Assembly (NCBI RefSeq): GCF_963422355.1
Contig: NC_085102.1
Location: 1,520,876-1,584,875 of the forward strand
DNA length: 64,000 bases
Source: Corticium candelabrum
Lineage: Eukaryota; Porifera; Homoscleromorpha; Homosclerophorida; Plakinidae
Reading direction: 5' to 3'
Translations under genes and position numbers: made by a program
Shown here: positions 1 through 11,118 of the stretch, one piece after another
How positions within the stretch are numbered: the stretch's first letter is position 1
Layout of the letters: each line of letters opens with the position of its first letter
The notes under the pieces: model-generated
Database searches by the model: none
What the model was told of the DNA's origin: nothing
What the model saw: only the letters and a program-made list of their open reading frames with translations

Positions 1-1224
1 TTTGCTCTAGAAACAATTTATTGTATTGATTCAATCATTATGTTGAACACTTTAGAGTATTGTTACACATTTTGTCAATTGTGTGAGATTGATCAGTTGA
101 ACGATTGTTTGTCTTCCCTCAGCAAATTGTAACAAGTAGGTAATACACGTGGTTATGCTCAAGTTGTATCAACTTACCATCAGGACAGACTGGCAAATGA
201 ATGATAATTTGAGTTTTACTTTCTATTGTCTTCATTAAAGGAGGTTCATAAAACAAACAGGTTTGGAACAATAGAGATTTGCAGCTGAAGAGAAGTCAAG
301 CGTATGTTGCCAGCATGGTATACATGTGTTTGTGTCAAAGTGCTAGTATAATAGCAATTAATCTTGTGTAGCTGCAGCAACATACACTCCATACTACTCG
401 CTACCCTAAGAAAAATCTGATGCAACATCTCTCACTAAATTATGTCACCAACAATCATCAACTCATATTACAGCAATAATTACCATCATCCCATCTAGAG
501 TTAGTATAATATTACATCCAGACGTAAGTAGACGCTATATACTCTAAATCATTGTTTGTGTATATTTCCTCTTTCACTCATTCTCATGCAGTTCCTCAAT
601 CTCTTCCTATTTTTCCTCATGACGTTTAGTGATTAATTAAAATCACCACGTGCACATCAGCATGAGAATCATTACGGGGTAACAATTGTTAGAGAGTCCA
701 AAGCGGCAACACTTGTGCACAACGACATATAACTGTTTCCTGCTAGATTATCAATGGTCACTTAACTTAATTCTGCTACTAATGGTCACCACTGATTACA
801 TGCAGACACAGCAAAGATAAACGATGTACAGATGGACAGACAGACAGATGGACGGGCAGGTGAGTGGGCATATGCATACGGATAAATAAAGTCAATATTT
901 GTCAACAGACCAACAAAACCTTACAAACCCATCTTTCAACTACAACGTGCTCATGCTCCAAGTCATTCGTTTCTGTCTGTAGTAATTAATCCTTCAGTTG
1001 TCGTTACTTCAGCAGACAAAACAGTAAATTAAGTATCAATCTGCAATAGTCCATACAAGACATGTAGCTTCATTGAAAACAAGCTTCTACGAATAGTGTA
1101 GTGAAGAGATGATTGATGAATATAGTAATATATTTACTACAGTTCACGCACTCAATTTCAGCAGTCATTTTGTGCACAACTGATTGCAATCCAACACAAC
1201 TGGCTGTTGTCTATTAGAAGCTTG
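1..1224. other. No recognisable gene
   Basis: I read both strands of this stretch and found no open frame with family resemblance, no RNA gene and no clear mobile element. Open frames are short and AT-rich. It lies just left of the segmental duplication and is probably intergenic. Confidence 0.5.
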
Positions 1225-2752
1225 TCAATCAATGATACTCAGCAACTTTAATTAACATCACCACTCTGCATTAGCAACATGAAGTTGCTGGGACCGCAGT
1301 GAAACCCTTTAATTCCACTTATCTCCAGGTATGTACTATAGGTGCCTATGACTCAGTGACATATGCATCTATACACTTCACTGCGTAGGTGTCTGTTTGA
1401 CTGTCTAGTGTCACTGGGACAGAATGCCAAAATGCCAAAACCTCATGCAAAGACTTTCCTTCATGCGGGCTTCTGCAGATCGTTTGACAGCTAAAAGTCT
1501 CACGCCTCCACGGAGTCTCACTTACTCCTCCTCATGAATCTAAAGAGTTTTTCTCTAGGAATCGAGCACTGTTTTTACGTCTTCTTCCTGGACATACTGT
1601 GGTTCTGATGTCAACTTTCCGCATTTTTGTATAGCAATTAATAAAGCGGGGAATGCAAATGCCAATGCTAAGACAACATGTTTATGGAATTTCTATCCCT
1701 CGCGGCTTTTAAAACTCGGACTGAAGTCGTATTATAGGGTTTCGATTATTTAATTTATGATTTTAGGCACTGATACTTTGCTAACGGCAGCAACTGTTCT
1801 AAGATAAAGAATGTTAAGAAATTACGTTTGGACACATTTTTGATTGGTTTTATATCTACGAATGACGGTTGTCTCAGCTTGCTTTCCAGCACAACAGTTC
1901 TCTAACTATATTGTCTGGTGGAAAGGTCATCATTCCTGTCCTTACCAGAACCTTGTATTTTGGTCCTTACAAGCGACCTGAAAAATGGTGATGCCTAGGC
2001 ATGACAGGCACCACGCTGGATCCGCCACTGACACTTGCTTTCTTCATACCACAAAGTATACGCTATACCTTTGATCCATGAGTTTCTTATTAAAATCTGC
2101 ATTAGACTATTTAGGGTATACATTCACTGGAAAACGAAAAACAGAAAAATTTCAAGTGACTGATGAATTATATACTGACACTAGTTATTACTTTGGGTTG
2201 TCCTTTGCATTTTTGTTTTACATGCAGCAACATATGCATATACGTATATCACTTTACTGCTTAGGTGCTTGTTTGACTCTGTAGTGTCACTGGCACAATA
2301 TACATAGCGTTCAGTGCGAGACAGTCACGAGCTCGCTTGAGAACGTCGCCGATCAAATATCTGCACCGAATCATGCGGAGTCGAATGGACAGTAAGGTCT
2401 TTATATCATTATATTAATTAACTTACTAACTCCATGCAAGAATCGTCGAATATCACGTGCATATTTTAACTATACGGAGCAACGAAAGAGCTCGAACTGT
2501 TGGCAAGGTTGCACTCAGCGACTAATGAAGCTGCAACTTATTTTTATAACGCGGAAACAACACAAAAATGCAGTACAGTACTTTTAAAATACTAACACGA
2601 TTTGCAGCTGTTTTGCTGTTTTACGTGTACACAACTTGAAACAGTTACGGTACGTCTATTTTGCGCTATCTAGCAATACATGTGCTATATCTACGCGTTC
2701 TGGCACTGTCTAGTACTCTTTTGACTCTTGAAGTCTGTTTTGCGATCAAGTC

Positions 2753-3669
2753 TTACTCTTGCTGTGCAGGAGAAGTCTCTTCGATAATTATGCGAGATGT
2801 AGAAATCCATCCTGTGTAAGCGTCGTATGTCGTACCGGACCGTCTAGCGCAGTTTCCAACGTGAAATGCAACTTTGATCTGACCTGCTGGTATGTTCTCA
2901 CAGTAGCCCTCAATCTGCCTGTGACGATGAACATCGTCTCCCTTTCTGTTAGAATATACAAGACCCTCAATGGTCATGGGACCAGAACATTCACCTCCAT
3001 TGAATGTAAAATACCAGCGAGAACAACAGGCAGAGTGAATGGCACAGTAAACTCTCAAGTTTCCAGCGTACGCTACACGCAGTGCAGAATTTCCAGATCG
3101 TTTTGTAAATCTGCACTCCTGAATACAAACATTTTACAATTTTGAGATATTCTATTAGGAAATGAAACTGTTAAGGTAAACCTGAATAACTCCGGTGTCT
3201 TTGCTGTCTGCTCTGTCCCACACGCATTGTTTCCAGTTGACTTTAACTGCTGCCCCTTGGTCTCCTTTCGATCCTTTCGATCCATCGACTCCTTTCATCC
3301 CTTCTGCTCCCATTAAGCCACGTGCTCCCACTTTGCCGCTGTTTCCTTTGGGACCGACAGAACCTTGTGGCCCCGCCTCTCCCTTCTCCCCCATTCTTCC
3401 AACGTCTCCTGTCTCTCCTTTTTCTCCCTTCCCCGTTTCTCCTTTGTCTCCTTTAGCTCCGTCTCTACCGTCTCGTCCAGGAGCGCCGTGCAAACCAGGA
3501 ATACCGGGAACTCCAGCACAACCATCAGTCTAATACAATAATAATGCATTCAATGCAAGAGATTAGAAATGTACAAGTCAAACTCATATATTACCTTTTC
3601 TTGTGCTATGGACAAGACGAGTTCAACACCAAAGAGAAGAAAGCAAACCAAAAGACAGAACTTGACCAT
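2753..3669 (-). CDS. CTHRC1: Collagen triple helix repeat-containing protein 1-like, copy A
   Basis: Secreted glycoprotein of the CTHRC1 family, which in other animals is linked to matrix remodelling and Wnt signalling. Three exons, all phase 0: 3,595-3,669 (25 aa signal peptide, starting MVKFCLLVCFLLFG), 3,182-3,529 (a Cys, about 28 Gly-X-Y triplets, then the first part of the globular domain) and 2,753-3,118 (the rest, ending at a TAA). The product is 262 aa against about 243 in human; the collagen stretch is longer. Diagnostic motifs are CCSRWYFTFNGGECSG and SRIIIEE near the end. The start fits a signal peptide and a TATA box 53 bp upstream. The paralogue at 15,214-16,130 has identical exon sizes. 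Family assignment is from the globular-domain match and is firm; function here is inferred. Confidence 0.93.
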
Positions 3670-3721
3670 GTTGCTTCTCTTGTCTCACAGTTGTAGATAA
3701 AAGAAGTAAGACTTTGCGTCA

Positions 3722-3778
3722 TTTATATAACATTGGAAGTCTGGCACTTCCTGTATGATGTCACTGTGCGTGACATCA
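3722..3778 (-). promoter_or_regulatory. CTHRC1-A core promoter: TATA box and CRE-like dyad
   Basis: Read on the minus strand, TTATATAAA (3,722-3,730) lies 53 bp upstream of the ATG. Further upstream is an inverted repeat, TGATGTCA (3,756-3,763) and TGACATCA (3,771-3,778), with a 7-bp spacer, resembling ATF/CREB-type half sites. Both elements and their spacing recur at the second gene copy (16,183-16,239) even though the spacer sequence differs, which suggests they are functional. The bound factor is inference. Confidence 0.55.
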
Positions 3779-4105
3779 TTCCGTGTATCTTGTGTAGCAA
3801 CGGTGCCCATCGTTTGACCATACTTGGTGGAGTATTGTACCGCCGTACTAGCGACCTCTCTGATATGGTACCGAGTAAGTCAAGGTAAGAAAATAGAATT
3901 ATCTTCTATAAACACGGAGGAGTCGTATTGATGATATCGAGAGCGTGTACAACGAAAACTTGTGGAGTGTATGTACACATGCCGTCGACAACTCTATGAC
4001 AGCCACAGCAATTCCAACACTTTGTGACTGCACGCACGACGACTAAAGACGTAATCTTACTCTAACAAATTTGCACGGTACCGGATCATATCGATTAGCG
4101 ACGAC

Positions 4106-4192
4106 GTAAGTTTACATTTCTATCGAATGCTGCATGTCGACGTTTGCATGGTTTATCCATATTTGGCAAGAAGTCGAAGTTTGACAGCCGAT
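4106..4192. repeat. 87-bp repeat, inverted relative to 8,268-8,355
   Basis: This segment is the reverse complement, with modest divergence, of 8,268-8,355 and is present in copy B at about 16,571-16,655. The shared core includes CCATATTTGGCAAGAAGTCG in this orientation. Read on the minus strand all three copies keep an open frame containing NFDFLPNMDK, so it could be an old exon or a transposon end. I do not recognise the family. Confidence 0.6.
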
Positions 4193-4415
4193 GCGAGTTG
4201 CCTTCGAGGCTCGAGACCCACGGCGACGAGTCATGAGTTAGAAACAACAGATTGATAACATCCTGCTGTAGCGAATGTCAATTGAATGCGTGTTTAATTT
4301 GTTCTACTTTTCATACGGCATTTCCTATCCTAGAGCAAGCGTCTTCGACATCTCTTGTGCTTCGGTGACAAACAGGAGTAACAAGTAGCTAGTCTAGATC
4401 ATTCGGTACAGAGCC

Positions 4416-4418
<3 letters not shown>

Positions 4419-4466
<48 letters not shown>
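4419..4466. repeat. (TA)24 microsatellite
   Basis: Uninterrupted TA dinucleotide tract. It is missing from the corresponding place in duplication copy B (about 16,865-16,880), so it expanded or was lost after the duplication. Confidence 0.95.
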
Positions 4467-4467
<1 letters not shown>

Positions 4468-5507
4468 GGTGCAGATACGTACGGTACCTCGCCTCGGCTT
4501 TCTAGACCAGTGTAACGCCAATTACAAAATAGCCGCGTGTCACTCCTATTTGTTACTGAAGCAAATCAAAGTCATAAATGCTTGTATGAATTGTGGAACA
4601 AGCTAATCTTACTATCTCGTACGAGAAAAAGTAATTAGATATATCCAATACCAGACTGTGGCATTCGAACCTTTTTATATTGTGTAGCAGGCCACTAGGA
4701 TTCTGAATAGAGAATATTTTTCTTATACATGTATGTTCCATCGGCACCGTACGATCTCTAGGCGGCAGACAGTAATGATATTTGGATAATTGTTAAATTG
4801 GCTAGAACTATAGACATAAAGGCATGTCTTCAAAGTTGGCTTTAGCATCAGACGTCGAGATTCTATCTCAAATTCTTTACAGAATGTCTAGATTTGCTCG
4901 GGAAATGACGATCCAGCGTGTTCCGCGTATATGAAACTGGACGGAGTGACTTCACTCAATAAGAAAGGGGAGTGGTTGGGTACGCTAGACTAGATGCATC
5001 TGGAAAAGGAAATTACTATCCACTGGCAAAGGGGAATACCCTAGTTTTGACAGTGGAATTTTATCTCTAGGTTACGTAGCAAGTCAGTAATTAAGGTACT
5101 GCTAAACAGAAAAATCTGGTTCCCTTAATGATTACACGGTACTGTACGATCTTTACGCTGAGGATACTCGTGCTCAGTCTACCAAACAACTATAGAATAT
5201 AATGTTCGAACAGATCTCGTATACCATGCAGTACGTACAACCCGTATAACAGAGCTATATCTGGAGTTCAACCGCGCACACATATTCCTATTATGGCAGA
5301 GCTCTGCTCTACATTGTAGCTCTAGTCAAACAGAAGCCCTCAGTATCTGACTGGCACATGGGGCCCCCAGTGACCCAGTTGTTGTTACTGTCTCTTTATA
5401 CCACAAACTCAAGAAGGATACATACGATTGCAAGGCTTTCTCACAGAAGTATTGCAACTTGTAAGTTCAAATACTCCGTTCCAACTGCTTCCAGAGATAC
5501 CAAAGGT

Positions 5508-5652
5508 GCATTTCTTTTACCTAATCCAGCTAATCCAGATTAGATGGATTAACTAATCCAGCTCATCCAGCTAATCCAGATTAGATGGATTAGCTAATGC
5601 GTCTAATCCGCGTATCGACTGGATTAGCTGGATGAGCTAAAAGAAATGCGTG
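5508..5652. mobile_element. 145-bp inverted-repeat element (MITE) with target-site duplication
   Basis: Terminal inverted repeats are GCATTTCTTTTA (5,508-5,519) and TAAAAGAAATGC (5,638-5,649). The flanking 8 bp CCAAAGGT occurs at both 5,500-5,507 and 5,653-5,660. Duplication copy B has only a single uninterrupted site at about 17,931-17,940, an empty-site comparison supporting insertion after the duplication. The interior is built of repeated ATCCAGCTAATCCAG-like units in both orientations, so the whole can fold into a hairpin. An 8-bp duplication fits a hAT-type non-autonomous element, but the superfamily is inferred. Confidence 0.85.
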
Positions 5653-6499
5653 CCAAAGGTTCTGCGCTAGAGGAATTTAATCAGTCAAACAAACATGGAT
5701 GTTGACAGTATGTAAGGCTTAAACTAGCTACTTACGACAGTTACTGTGCTAGAATATTTCTAAGACATCTACAGTATGCGCAAACCGCTATTGCAACAAA
5801 CTAGTATGGTACACAGTTGTAATTACAGCATGCAGATGCCCAATTAAAGCATAGGAGAGATATTGACCTGTGTGAGAGCAAGGAAAGCTGCCAGTTAGCA
5901 CCCAGTGACAACAAGGAAGAGGCACTTCTTGACCATGGTGGCTTCACCTACTTGCACAGAGAGATTTCTGAAAACACTGCTAGTAGAGATAAGCCAAGTT
6001 ATATTTCAGACATTTTGAACCATCTTCCTACACAACTTTAGTTAATTTGGAGTTACCATTTTCAAGTAACGTAGCAATACATTTAATTACGTAATTACTG
6101 TGGTGTTACACACTGTATGCTACTACAATACTGTATACATGCATGTACCTTCTTTAAAGTCACTATAGGTGTATTGGTGCAATGTGCACATTACACGGCT
6201 AGACATCTTCAAGTTAGAACCTCTACAAGTATGCTACACATATTGTCCGAACGATTGTCCACCAACTCGCGAAAACAAACGCAATATCTAGATGGCACGA
6301 AGCAGCACCGCTCTGACACCACAAGTCACATTCAAATCTGGCTGCCATCCGTCATGAGTCCATCTCGATAGCGCTAGCCTTGATATGGCGGTAGTTTGCA
6401 TGTTGCTGGCGGGACCTGACGGCTTAGGAAAGTGCACGCGCGACCGAAGTAACTCTTCTACTCTGCGTTCATGCAGATAAAGAGACGATAATCAGTTGG

Positions 6500-6930
6500 G
6501 CAAAATGTAGGGAGCAAAAAAATGTCGCTTACATTGATCGCCAGAACAAAGTACGTATACTATTATCCCACGTAAACTCATACCCAGCAAGCCACGATTT
6601 CTCATCAAAATGTATGTGCCAACGACAGTCTTGCACATGCTTTACAGCAAATGCCAATAACACTCACCTTGTACGACTATATCGCGAGTCAAAATGACCG
6701 GAAACAGCCATGATCATCGTCACATGACCTCGACCTGCACCTCCAAACAAGAGATGGAAGGTTTCACTTTGACAAGAAGTTCTGGAGAAAGCAATAGTGC
6801 AGGCACATCCAAAAACCAAGTAGGTAGAATTCGCTCCATTTTGTATGTTGGGCGAAATACAAATAGTCGAAGCTACCGGCGGACGAACGTCATCTAATTG
6901 ACCTTTTTGCTCGGCTTCCTGCAAGCGTGT
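6500..6930 (-). other. Open frames conserved between duplication copies; no identified gene
   Basis: On the minus strand a frame containing ICISPNIQ, GANSTYLV and GCACTIAF, then AVSGHFDSR just before a GTGAGT donor-like site, is also open in copy B (18,840-19,130). Neighbouring frames are open too, so conservation may only reflect recent duplication. I recognise no family. It could be part of a short gene or simply non-coding DNA. Confidence 0.2.
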
Positions 6931-7179
6931 CTAGATCTCTCTAAGGTTGGAAAGCACGCAAAGAAACGAGAGAATAGATCAGTTGTCAACGTTGCCGTGT
7001 AAGACGAGCTGAGATCAAGACTGTGCGCGGATGTTTCGAGGTTTTGTCATGCAATCATGTACGTGGTATCGATACGGAGCCTCGTGTGAGTCGGGCAGTG
7101 TCCGGTTCCCGTATAACACTTTCAGCTTCCCGTGAGGCTTACACTGCCAGGCTTACGTGAGTCTGGGTACGAGGCTATC

Positions 7180-7268
7180 GATAGATTCGTACCCAGTCCT
7201 CCTCGCGCGCGCTCCACGTGTTTGGCCACGTGTTTTGGCACGTGCTTTTTTCCACTAGCCAGGAGATT
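7180..7268. repeat. Dispersed repeat shared with 9,099-9,178
   Basis: The segment beginning TACCCAGTCCTCCTC and ending near CCACTAGCCAGGA matches 9,099-9,178 in the same orientation. It is absent at the equivalent position of copy B (about 19,250-19,310), consistent with a small mobile sequence that moved after the duplication. No element ends could be defined. Confidence 0.55.
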
Positions 7269-7749
7269 GGCGAGATGTGTATTCGTAGAAGAATGTCTAA
7301 TTCAAAGTTTATTTTAGCAGATTCTATACTCAAAATCTCTAAAGAATGTTTAGCTAAATTTGCTCGGAAAATGACGACCGAGCATATTCCGGGCATCAGA
7401 AACTAGAGGGCGTGACTTTGATCAACGCGGGCTGGTGAGACACTTCGACGCTGCGCATGACATACGATTGTTTTGATAGATAAGACATTAGACTATTGCA
7501 GCAAATAGATTCGTGTTGTGTCTGTGCTTTCGCAGCACAGGGAAAACTCTGTGTAATCACATAGCTGATTGCAGATGGGATTCTTCCTACAATCATACCA
7601 CTGAGGGTGTGCTTACAACAGGTCCTAGAATCATATCTTATCTGATTTGTGACAGATGACAGAACTTTGTAAAATCATACCCCATGTGATTGGCAAACAG
7701 ATTTGAAATGGCTCTGTAATCATGCCATAAATATATGATTCCAATCATA

Positions 7750-7751
<2 letters not shown>

Positions 7752-7815
<64 letters not shown>
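7752..7815. repeat. (TA)n microsatellite
   Basis: About 32 TA units, followed by TGTATGTATG. The matching part of copy B (19,857-19,975) is an imperfect, interrupted TA-rich array. Confidence 0.95.
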
Positions 7816-7827
<12 letters not shown>

Positions 7828-8267
7828 ATTACAGTATACATAGCACAAAACCAGTTGTGCAGCCACGTCTCAAAATATAGAAGCAACAGATGTATCATGG
7901 TTGTATAGGTCCCTGAGTCTCGATCATTATTAGTCACTCTTGAACACAGGAGGAGAGTAGGAATTCTTGAATCCTGTTGTGTTCTCCATCACTGACATAG
8001 TCATTAGCCAACTGTATGTTCCCTTCTCTTAATTGTAGCTTGTCGCAATCCTTTACACCTAGAAACCATTTGTTTTCTCTCATGAAAACTAAAGATGGAT
8101 GCTTGCATGTGTAGTAGACGTTCTGCCAATCCTATAAACAAAGATTTGTGATTGGAACGACACCGTGCCACTAGCTGTAGGTATGTACATGTCATTAATT
8201 CACACCTCGTCTAATCACATTACAAACCAGTACCTGAAAGAGACTACAAACACTTTTTACGTGTCAA

Positions 8268-8355
8268 AGCTGTCAAACTTTGACTTTTTGCCAAATATGG
8301 ATAAACTACGCAAACGTCGACAAGCAGCATTCGATAGAGAGGTGGACTTCTATCC
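8268..8355. repeat. 88-bp repeat, inverted copy of 4,106-4,192
   Basis: Reverse complement of 4,106-4,192. It sits immediately after the right limit of similarity between duplication copies A and B, so copy A is bracketed from 4.1 to 8.36 kb by an inverted pair. Read on the plus strand it keeps the frame with FDFLPNMDK. It may have taken part in forming the duplication boundary. Confidence 0.6.
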
Positions 8356-9090
8356 ATGAGAAAATCTCACGTCGCAGCCGCGTCCCGGTAGATCGGAATA
8401 GCGACGGGATGATCGGAATTTAATTGGGATTAAATCGGAAAGCAGGCGAAATGAGTCGACGGCTTTGATCCCGAGAATATCCCGGGATTGCGAGTGTGGG
8501 CCAAGTATTGAGCGCTGTGGTGTTCAGAAACTCAAGGTTTAGTAGTGCCCGGATAACAACAACGGTCAGTTGAATTTCGATACTTACGAACGTCTATAGG
8601 TCTTTCTACCATTGTTGATGAGCGTATAAAAGTATTCGATTACTCTACACTAACTGGTAAGTGAATCTATGGCGCGTAATGGGCTTCTTGAGCACACGCA
8701 TCTAGAGTAGGTAACTCATCAATTTACAGGACGTAAAATCTAGTATGAAGCAAACTTTGCTTGTTTGATAGTTACAATTAACAGATATGTGATGTTGAGA
8801 ACTGTTTGGTCTACTGCTGAGCATGTGACGGCCGGCTTGCTAATTAATTAATTTGCAAGGTAATTAATTTGCAAGGTTAATTAACTAATTATTTATTCGA
8901 TATTTCTAGAAATGCTAATGTTGTTCATGCACGTTTTTACATTCTATTTTACAGCTTTGAACACATTTGTAACACTCACTTTTTATTCACTTTCAAACTT
9001 CTAGGCAATTGAAACTAGAGGAAGGCAGAAAAAGCATGTATACACTTTGTAAAAGTAGGTGGAATTACATCATCGCCCTGCAAGGTAACA
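8356..9090. other. No recognisable gene
   Basis: About 700 bp with no convincing open frame. It includes a short direct repeat, TTAATTTGCAAGG, twice near 8,848-8,876. Nothing else stands out. Confidence 0.5.
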
Positions 9091-9095
9091 GTTTG

Positions 9096-9206
9096 CTAGA
9101 CTCTTACCCAGTCCTCCTCCTCGTGCGCACTCCACTTGTTTTGGCATGTGCCTTTTGTTCCACTTGCCAGGATACTGTCAGTCATGTTCAATCTGGTTAG
9201 GAGGAA

Positions 9207-9270
<64 letters not shown>

Positions 9271-10250
9271 AAGTCACATCCAACCATTTGCAAAAGAATT
9301 ACTTTTTGTATAATATCTGCTGCAGGAACTACTAGTTGATCATCTCTTATTTCGACTGGAAATAGGTGGTCACCCACTAGGTCATCCATTGATTCGGAGC
9401 ATGTGGCAGTATGAGATGGCCAACGTAGCTTCTCAAATATTCTAAGTATAGCAAATACTGTTCCCTGCTGCTCCTCAATGAAGTCTAAAACTATTCCATA
9501 ATTATAGCAGCTGTTGGCTATTTTGACACTGTAACAGCTTCTTTTGCTTTTACAATAACTTTTGGCAGACTAGATTGTGTTGTTTATACTGATTTGAGCT
9601 TAATGGCTTCTGACAGTAGATGTGGTGTGACCTCTGGTTCCATTCTCAATTTTCTGATTGCTGCATCGAGTTGCACTTGTATGGCATTACTCGTTGTCAT
9701 TTTCCTTGCAGCACTTTTTGGTTTAATGGAGTCTATGTCTGCAATCAACCTGTTGGGATACATTAACACACTTCTTAGTAGAGAGAATCTAATTTTGAGA
9801 AGGACTGGCAACAATGGCATGCAGTTATTCTTACCAGGTTGTGGGCTTTAGCAAGCCAAAGTTTTTTGTAATTTCTATAGCTGCTGGTGGGACTTTGTTA
9901 AGTCAATTCGTTGGCAATAACTTTGGCACCGCTTTCATTAGAGCAATAGCATTTGTAATCTGGATATGCATAAAATGTAGAATGCAGTATATTGTGTCAT
10001 AGCAATCAATTCTTACTTGACTGCATACATATCGTGTGCCATGTACCAACTGTCGCATCATTCCATTCAAACTTTCAAACCAAAATAGGGAATATCCCCA
10101 GAGTGGACCCCACTCATAGGCACGTTGTGGTACGTGTTGGAGAAGGTGGATATTCATAGTTGACGATTCCTGCCCTGAAAGAGCTACATAGTGAGATCAA
10201 CTGTTGGATGTATGAACTAATGATTGTTATCCTACCATAAAGTATATCCA
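9096..10250 (-). pseudogene. DUF4218-type transposase-associated protein remnant (En/Spm-CACTA-like)
   Basis: Several minus-strand frames join into a decayed DUF4218-like protein. The piece at 9,903-10,157 has NIHLLQHVP, then GPLWGYSLFWFESLNG and QLVHGTR, the usual HLLxHLP ... GPLWxxSxFxFE ... hGTr pattern. The piece just upstream (10,140-10,250, YIQQLISLCSSF) is in another frame, and 9,584-9,820 and 9,300-9,389 (VVPAADIIQKVILL) fit later parts. Stops and frame changes separate them, so it is broken. DUF4218 proteins are encoded by plant-type and animal En/Spm (CACTA) transposons; CACTA ends or a TNP2 transposase were not found. Confidence 0.65.
9211..9267. repeat. (TA)n microsatellite
   Basis: About 28 uninterrupted TA units inside the DUF4218 remnant region. 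Confidence 0.95.
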
Positions 10251-10257
10251 TATCCAT

Positions 10258-10513
10258 ACCAAAAGGATATCCATATCCTGAGATGAAGCACGAGTGCTCG
10301 AGCTCAAAGACTGCAGCTGATCGTAACCAAACGCTGTTGACGAGGCGGTGGCCGATGAAGCTCGTTTTCTTTTGATCGGTGCCGTCTCTCGTATAGAATC
10401 GAGGTAGCACTTCAGTGAGTCATAGTCCGACTGGAGTACCGCACAGATTCTACGAGACGGCTTCCTTCCAAAGTCTACGTCTGCATGCATCCAAAGCAAC
10501 TAGGTTAATTAGT
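10258..10513. repeat. Left arm of a 250-bp inverted duplication
   Basis: Reverse complement of 10,867-11,118 with only scattered differences. On the minus strand it encodes an intact frame beginning MHADVDFGRKPSRRI and ending shortly after SSSTRASSQDMDIL. This arm keeps the ATG in frame, unlike the right arm, which has one extra T/G near its start. The 350-bp spacer (10,514-10,866) contains a (TA)n tract. Confidence 0.9.
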
Positions 10514-10522
10514 TAAAGCGTA

Positions 10523-10525
<3 letters not shown>

Positions 10526-10578
<53 letters not shown>
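10526..10578. repeat. (TA)n microsatellite
   Basis: About 26 TA units between the arms of the inverted duplication. Confidence 0.95.
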
Positions 10579-10582
<4 letters not shown>

Positions 10583-10866
10583 CCAGCTATAGTGCATGCA
10601 TGCTTGCTAGTGCATTTGAGCATGCAAGGGTTTAGGGTGATCGACATGTTCATGCACAGACAAATTAAAGAAGACCGCGCTACTTGCTGCAGAGACTCCT
10701 AGATAAACACCTCGTCATGCATACTGTTCATGCATAGATGTAACGTATATCCTCCTTGTTCCGTCGTCATCTGGGAACGGTACGCCGCGGTTATCCACTA
10801 GGATAATTCGGTCGTCACACGGAACAACACCTTGAGCTTCGAAGTGTCTCTGAACTAAGTCAGCAA

Positions 10867-11118
10867 TTAACCTAGTCGCTTTGGATGCATGCAGACGTAG
10901 ACTTTTGGGAGGAAGCCGTCTCGTAGAATCTGTGCGGTACTCCAGTCGGACTATGACTCACTGAAGTGCTACCTCGATTCTATACGAGAGAAGGCACCGA
11001 TCAAAAGAAAACGAGCTTCATCGGCCACCGCCTCGTCAACAGCGTTTGGTTATGGCCAGCTGCAGTCTTTGAGCTCGAGCACTCGTGCTTCATCTCAGGA
11101 TATGGATATCCTTTTCAA
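10867..11118. repeat. Right arm of the 250-bp inverted duplication
   Basis: Plus-strand partner of 10,258-10,513. It forms the 5' part of the open frame that continues to 11,638. A single-base difference (ACTTTTGGGAGG here against ACTTTGGAAGG in the left arm) shifts the frame just after the ATG at 10,885. Confidence 0.9.

Larger units (their letters stand above)
1225..8265. repeat. Segmental duplication, copy A
   Basis: This block matches 13,910-20,365 in the same orientation. Similarity starts around 1,230-1,290 (the motif ATGATACTCAGCAACTTTA recurs at about 13,917), is patchy to about 2,330, then is nearly continuous to about 8,265. It includes the whole CTHRC1-like gene and its promoter. 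Differences from copy B include a (TA)n tract at 4,419-4,466, a 145-bp inverted-repeat element at 5,508-5,652, and an insertion around 7,020-7,260 that shares a segment with 9,099-9,178. Exact boundaries are approximate because they were aligned by eye. Confidence 0.85.

Noticed and set aside
2759..3145. Plus-strand open frame of 128 codons
   Set aside because: Shadow of the CTHRC1 last exon; the minus-strand frame carries the family motifs and proper splice sites.
3195..3533. Plus-strand proline-rich frame (and its equivalent at 15,657-15,995)
   Set aside because: Antisense of the Gly-X-Y exon, which always yields Pro-rich text on the other strand.
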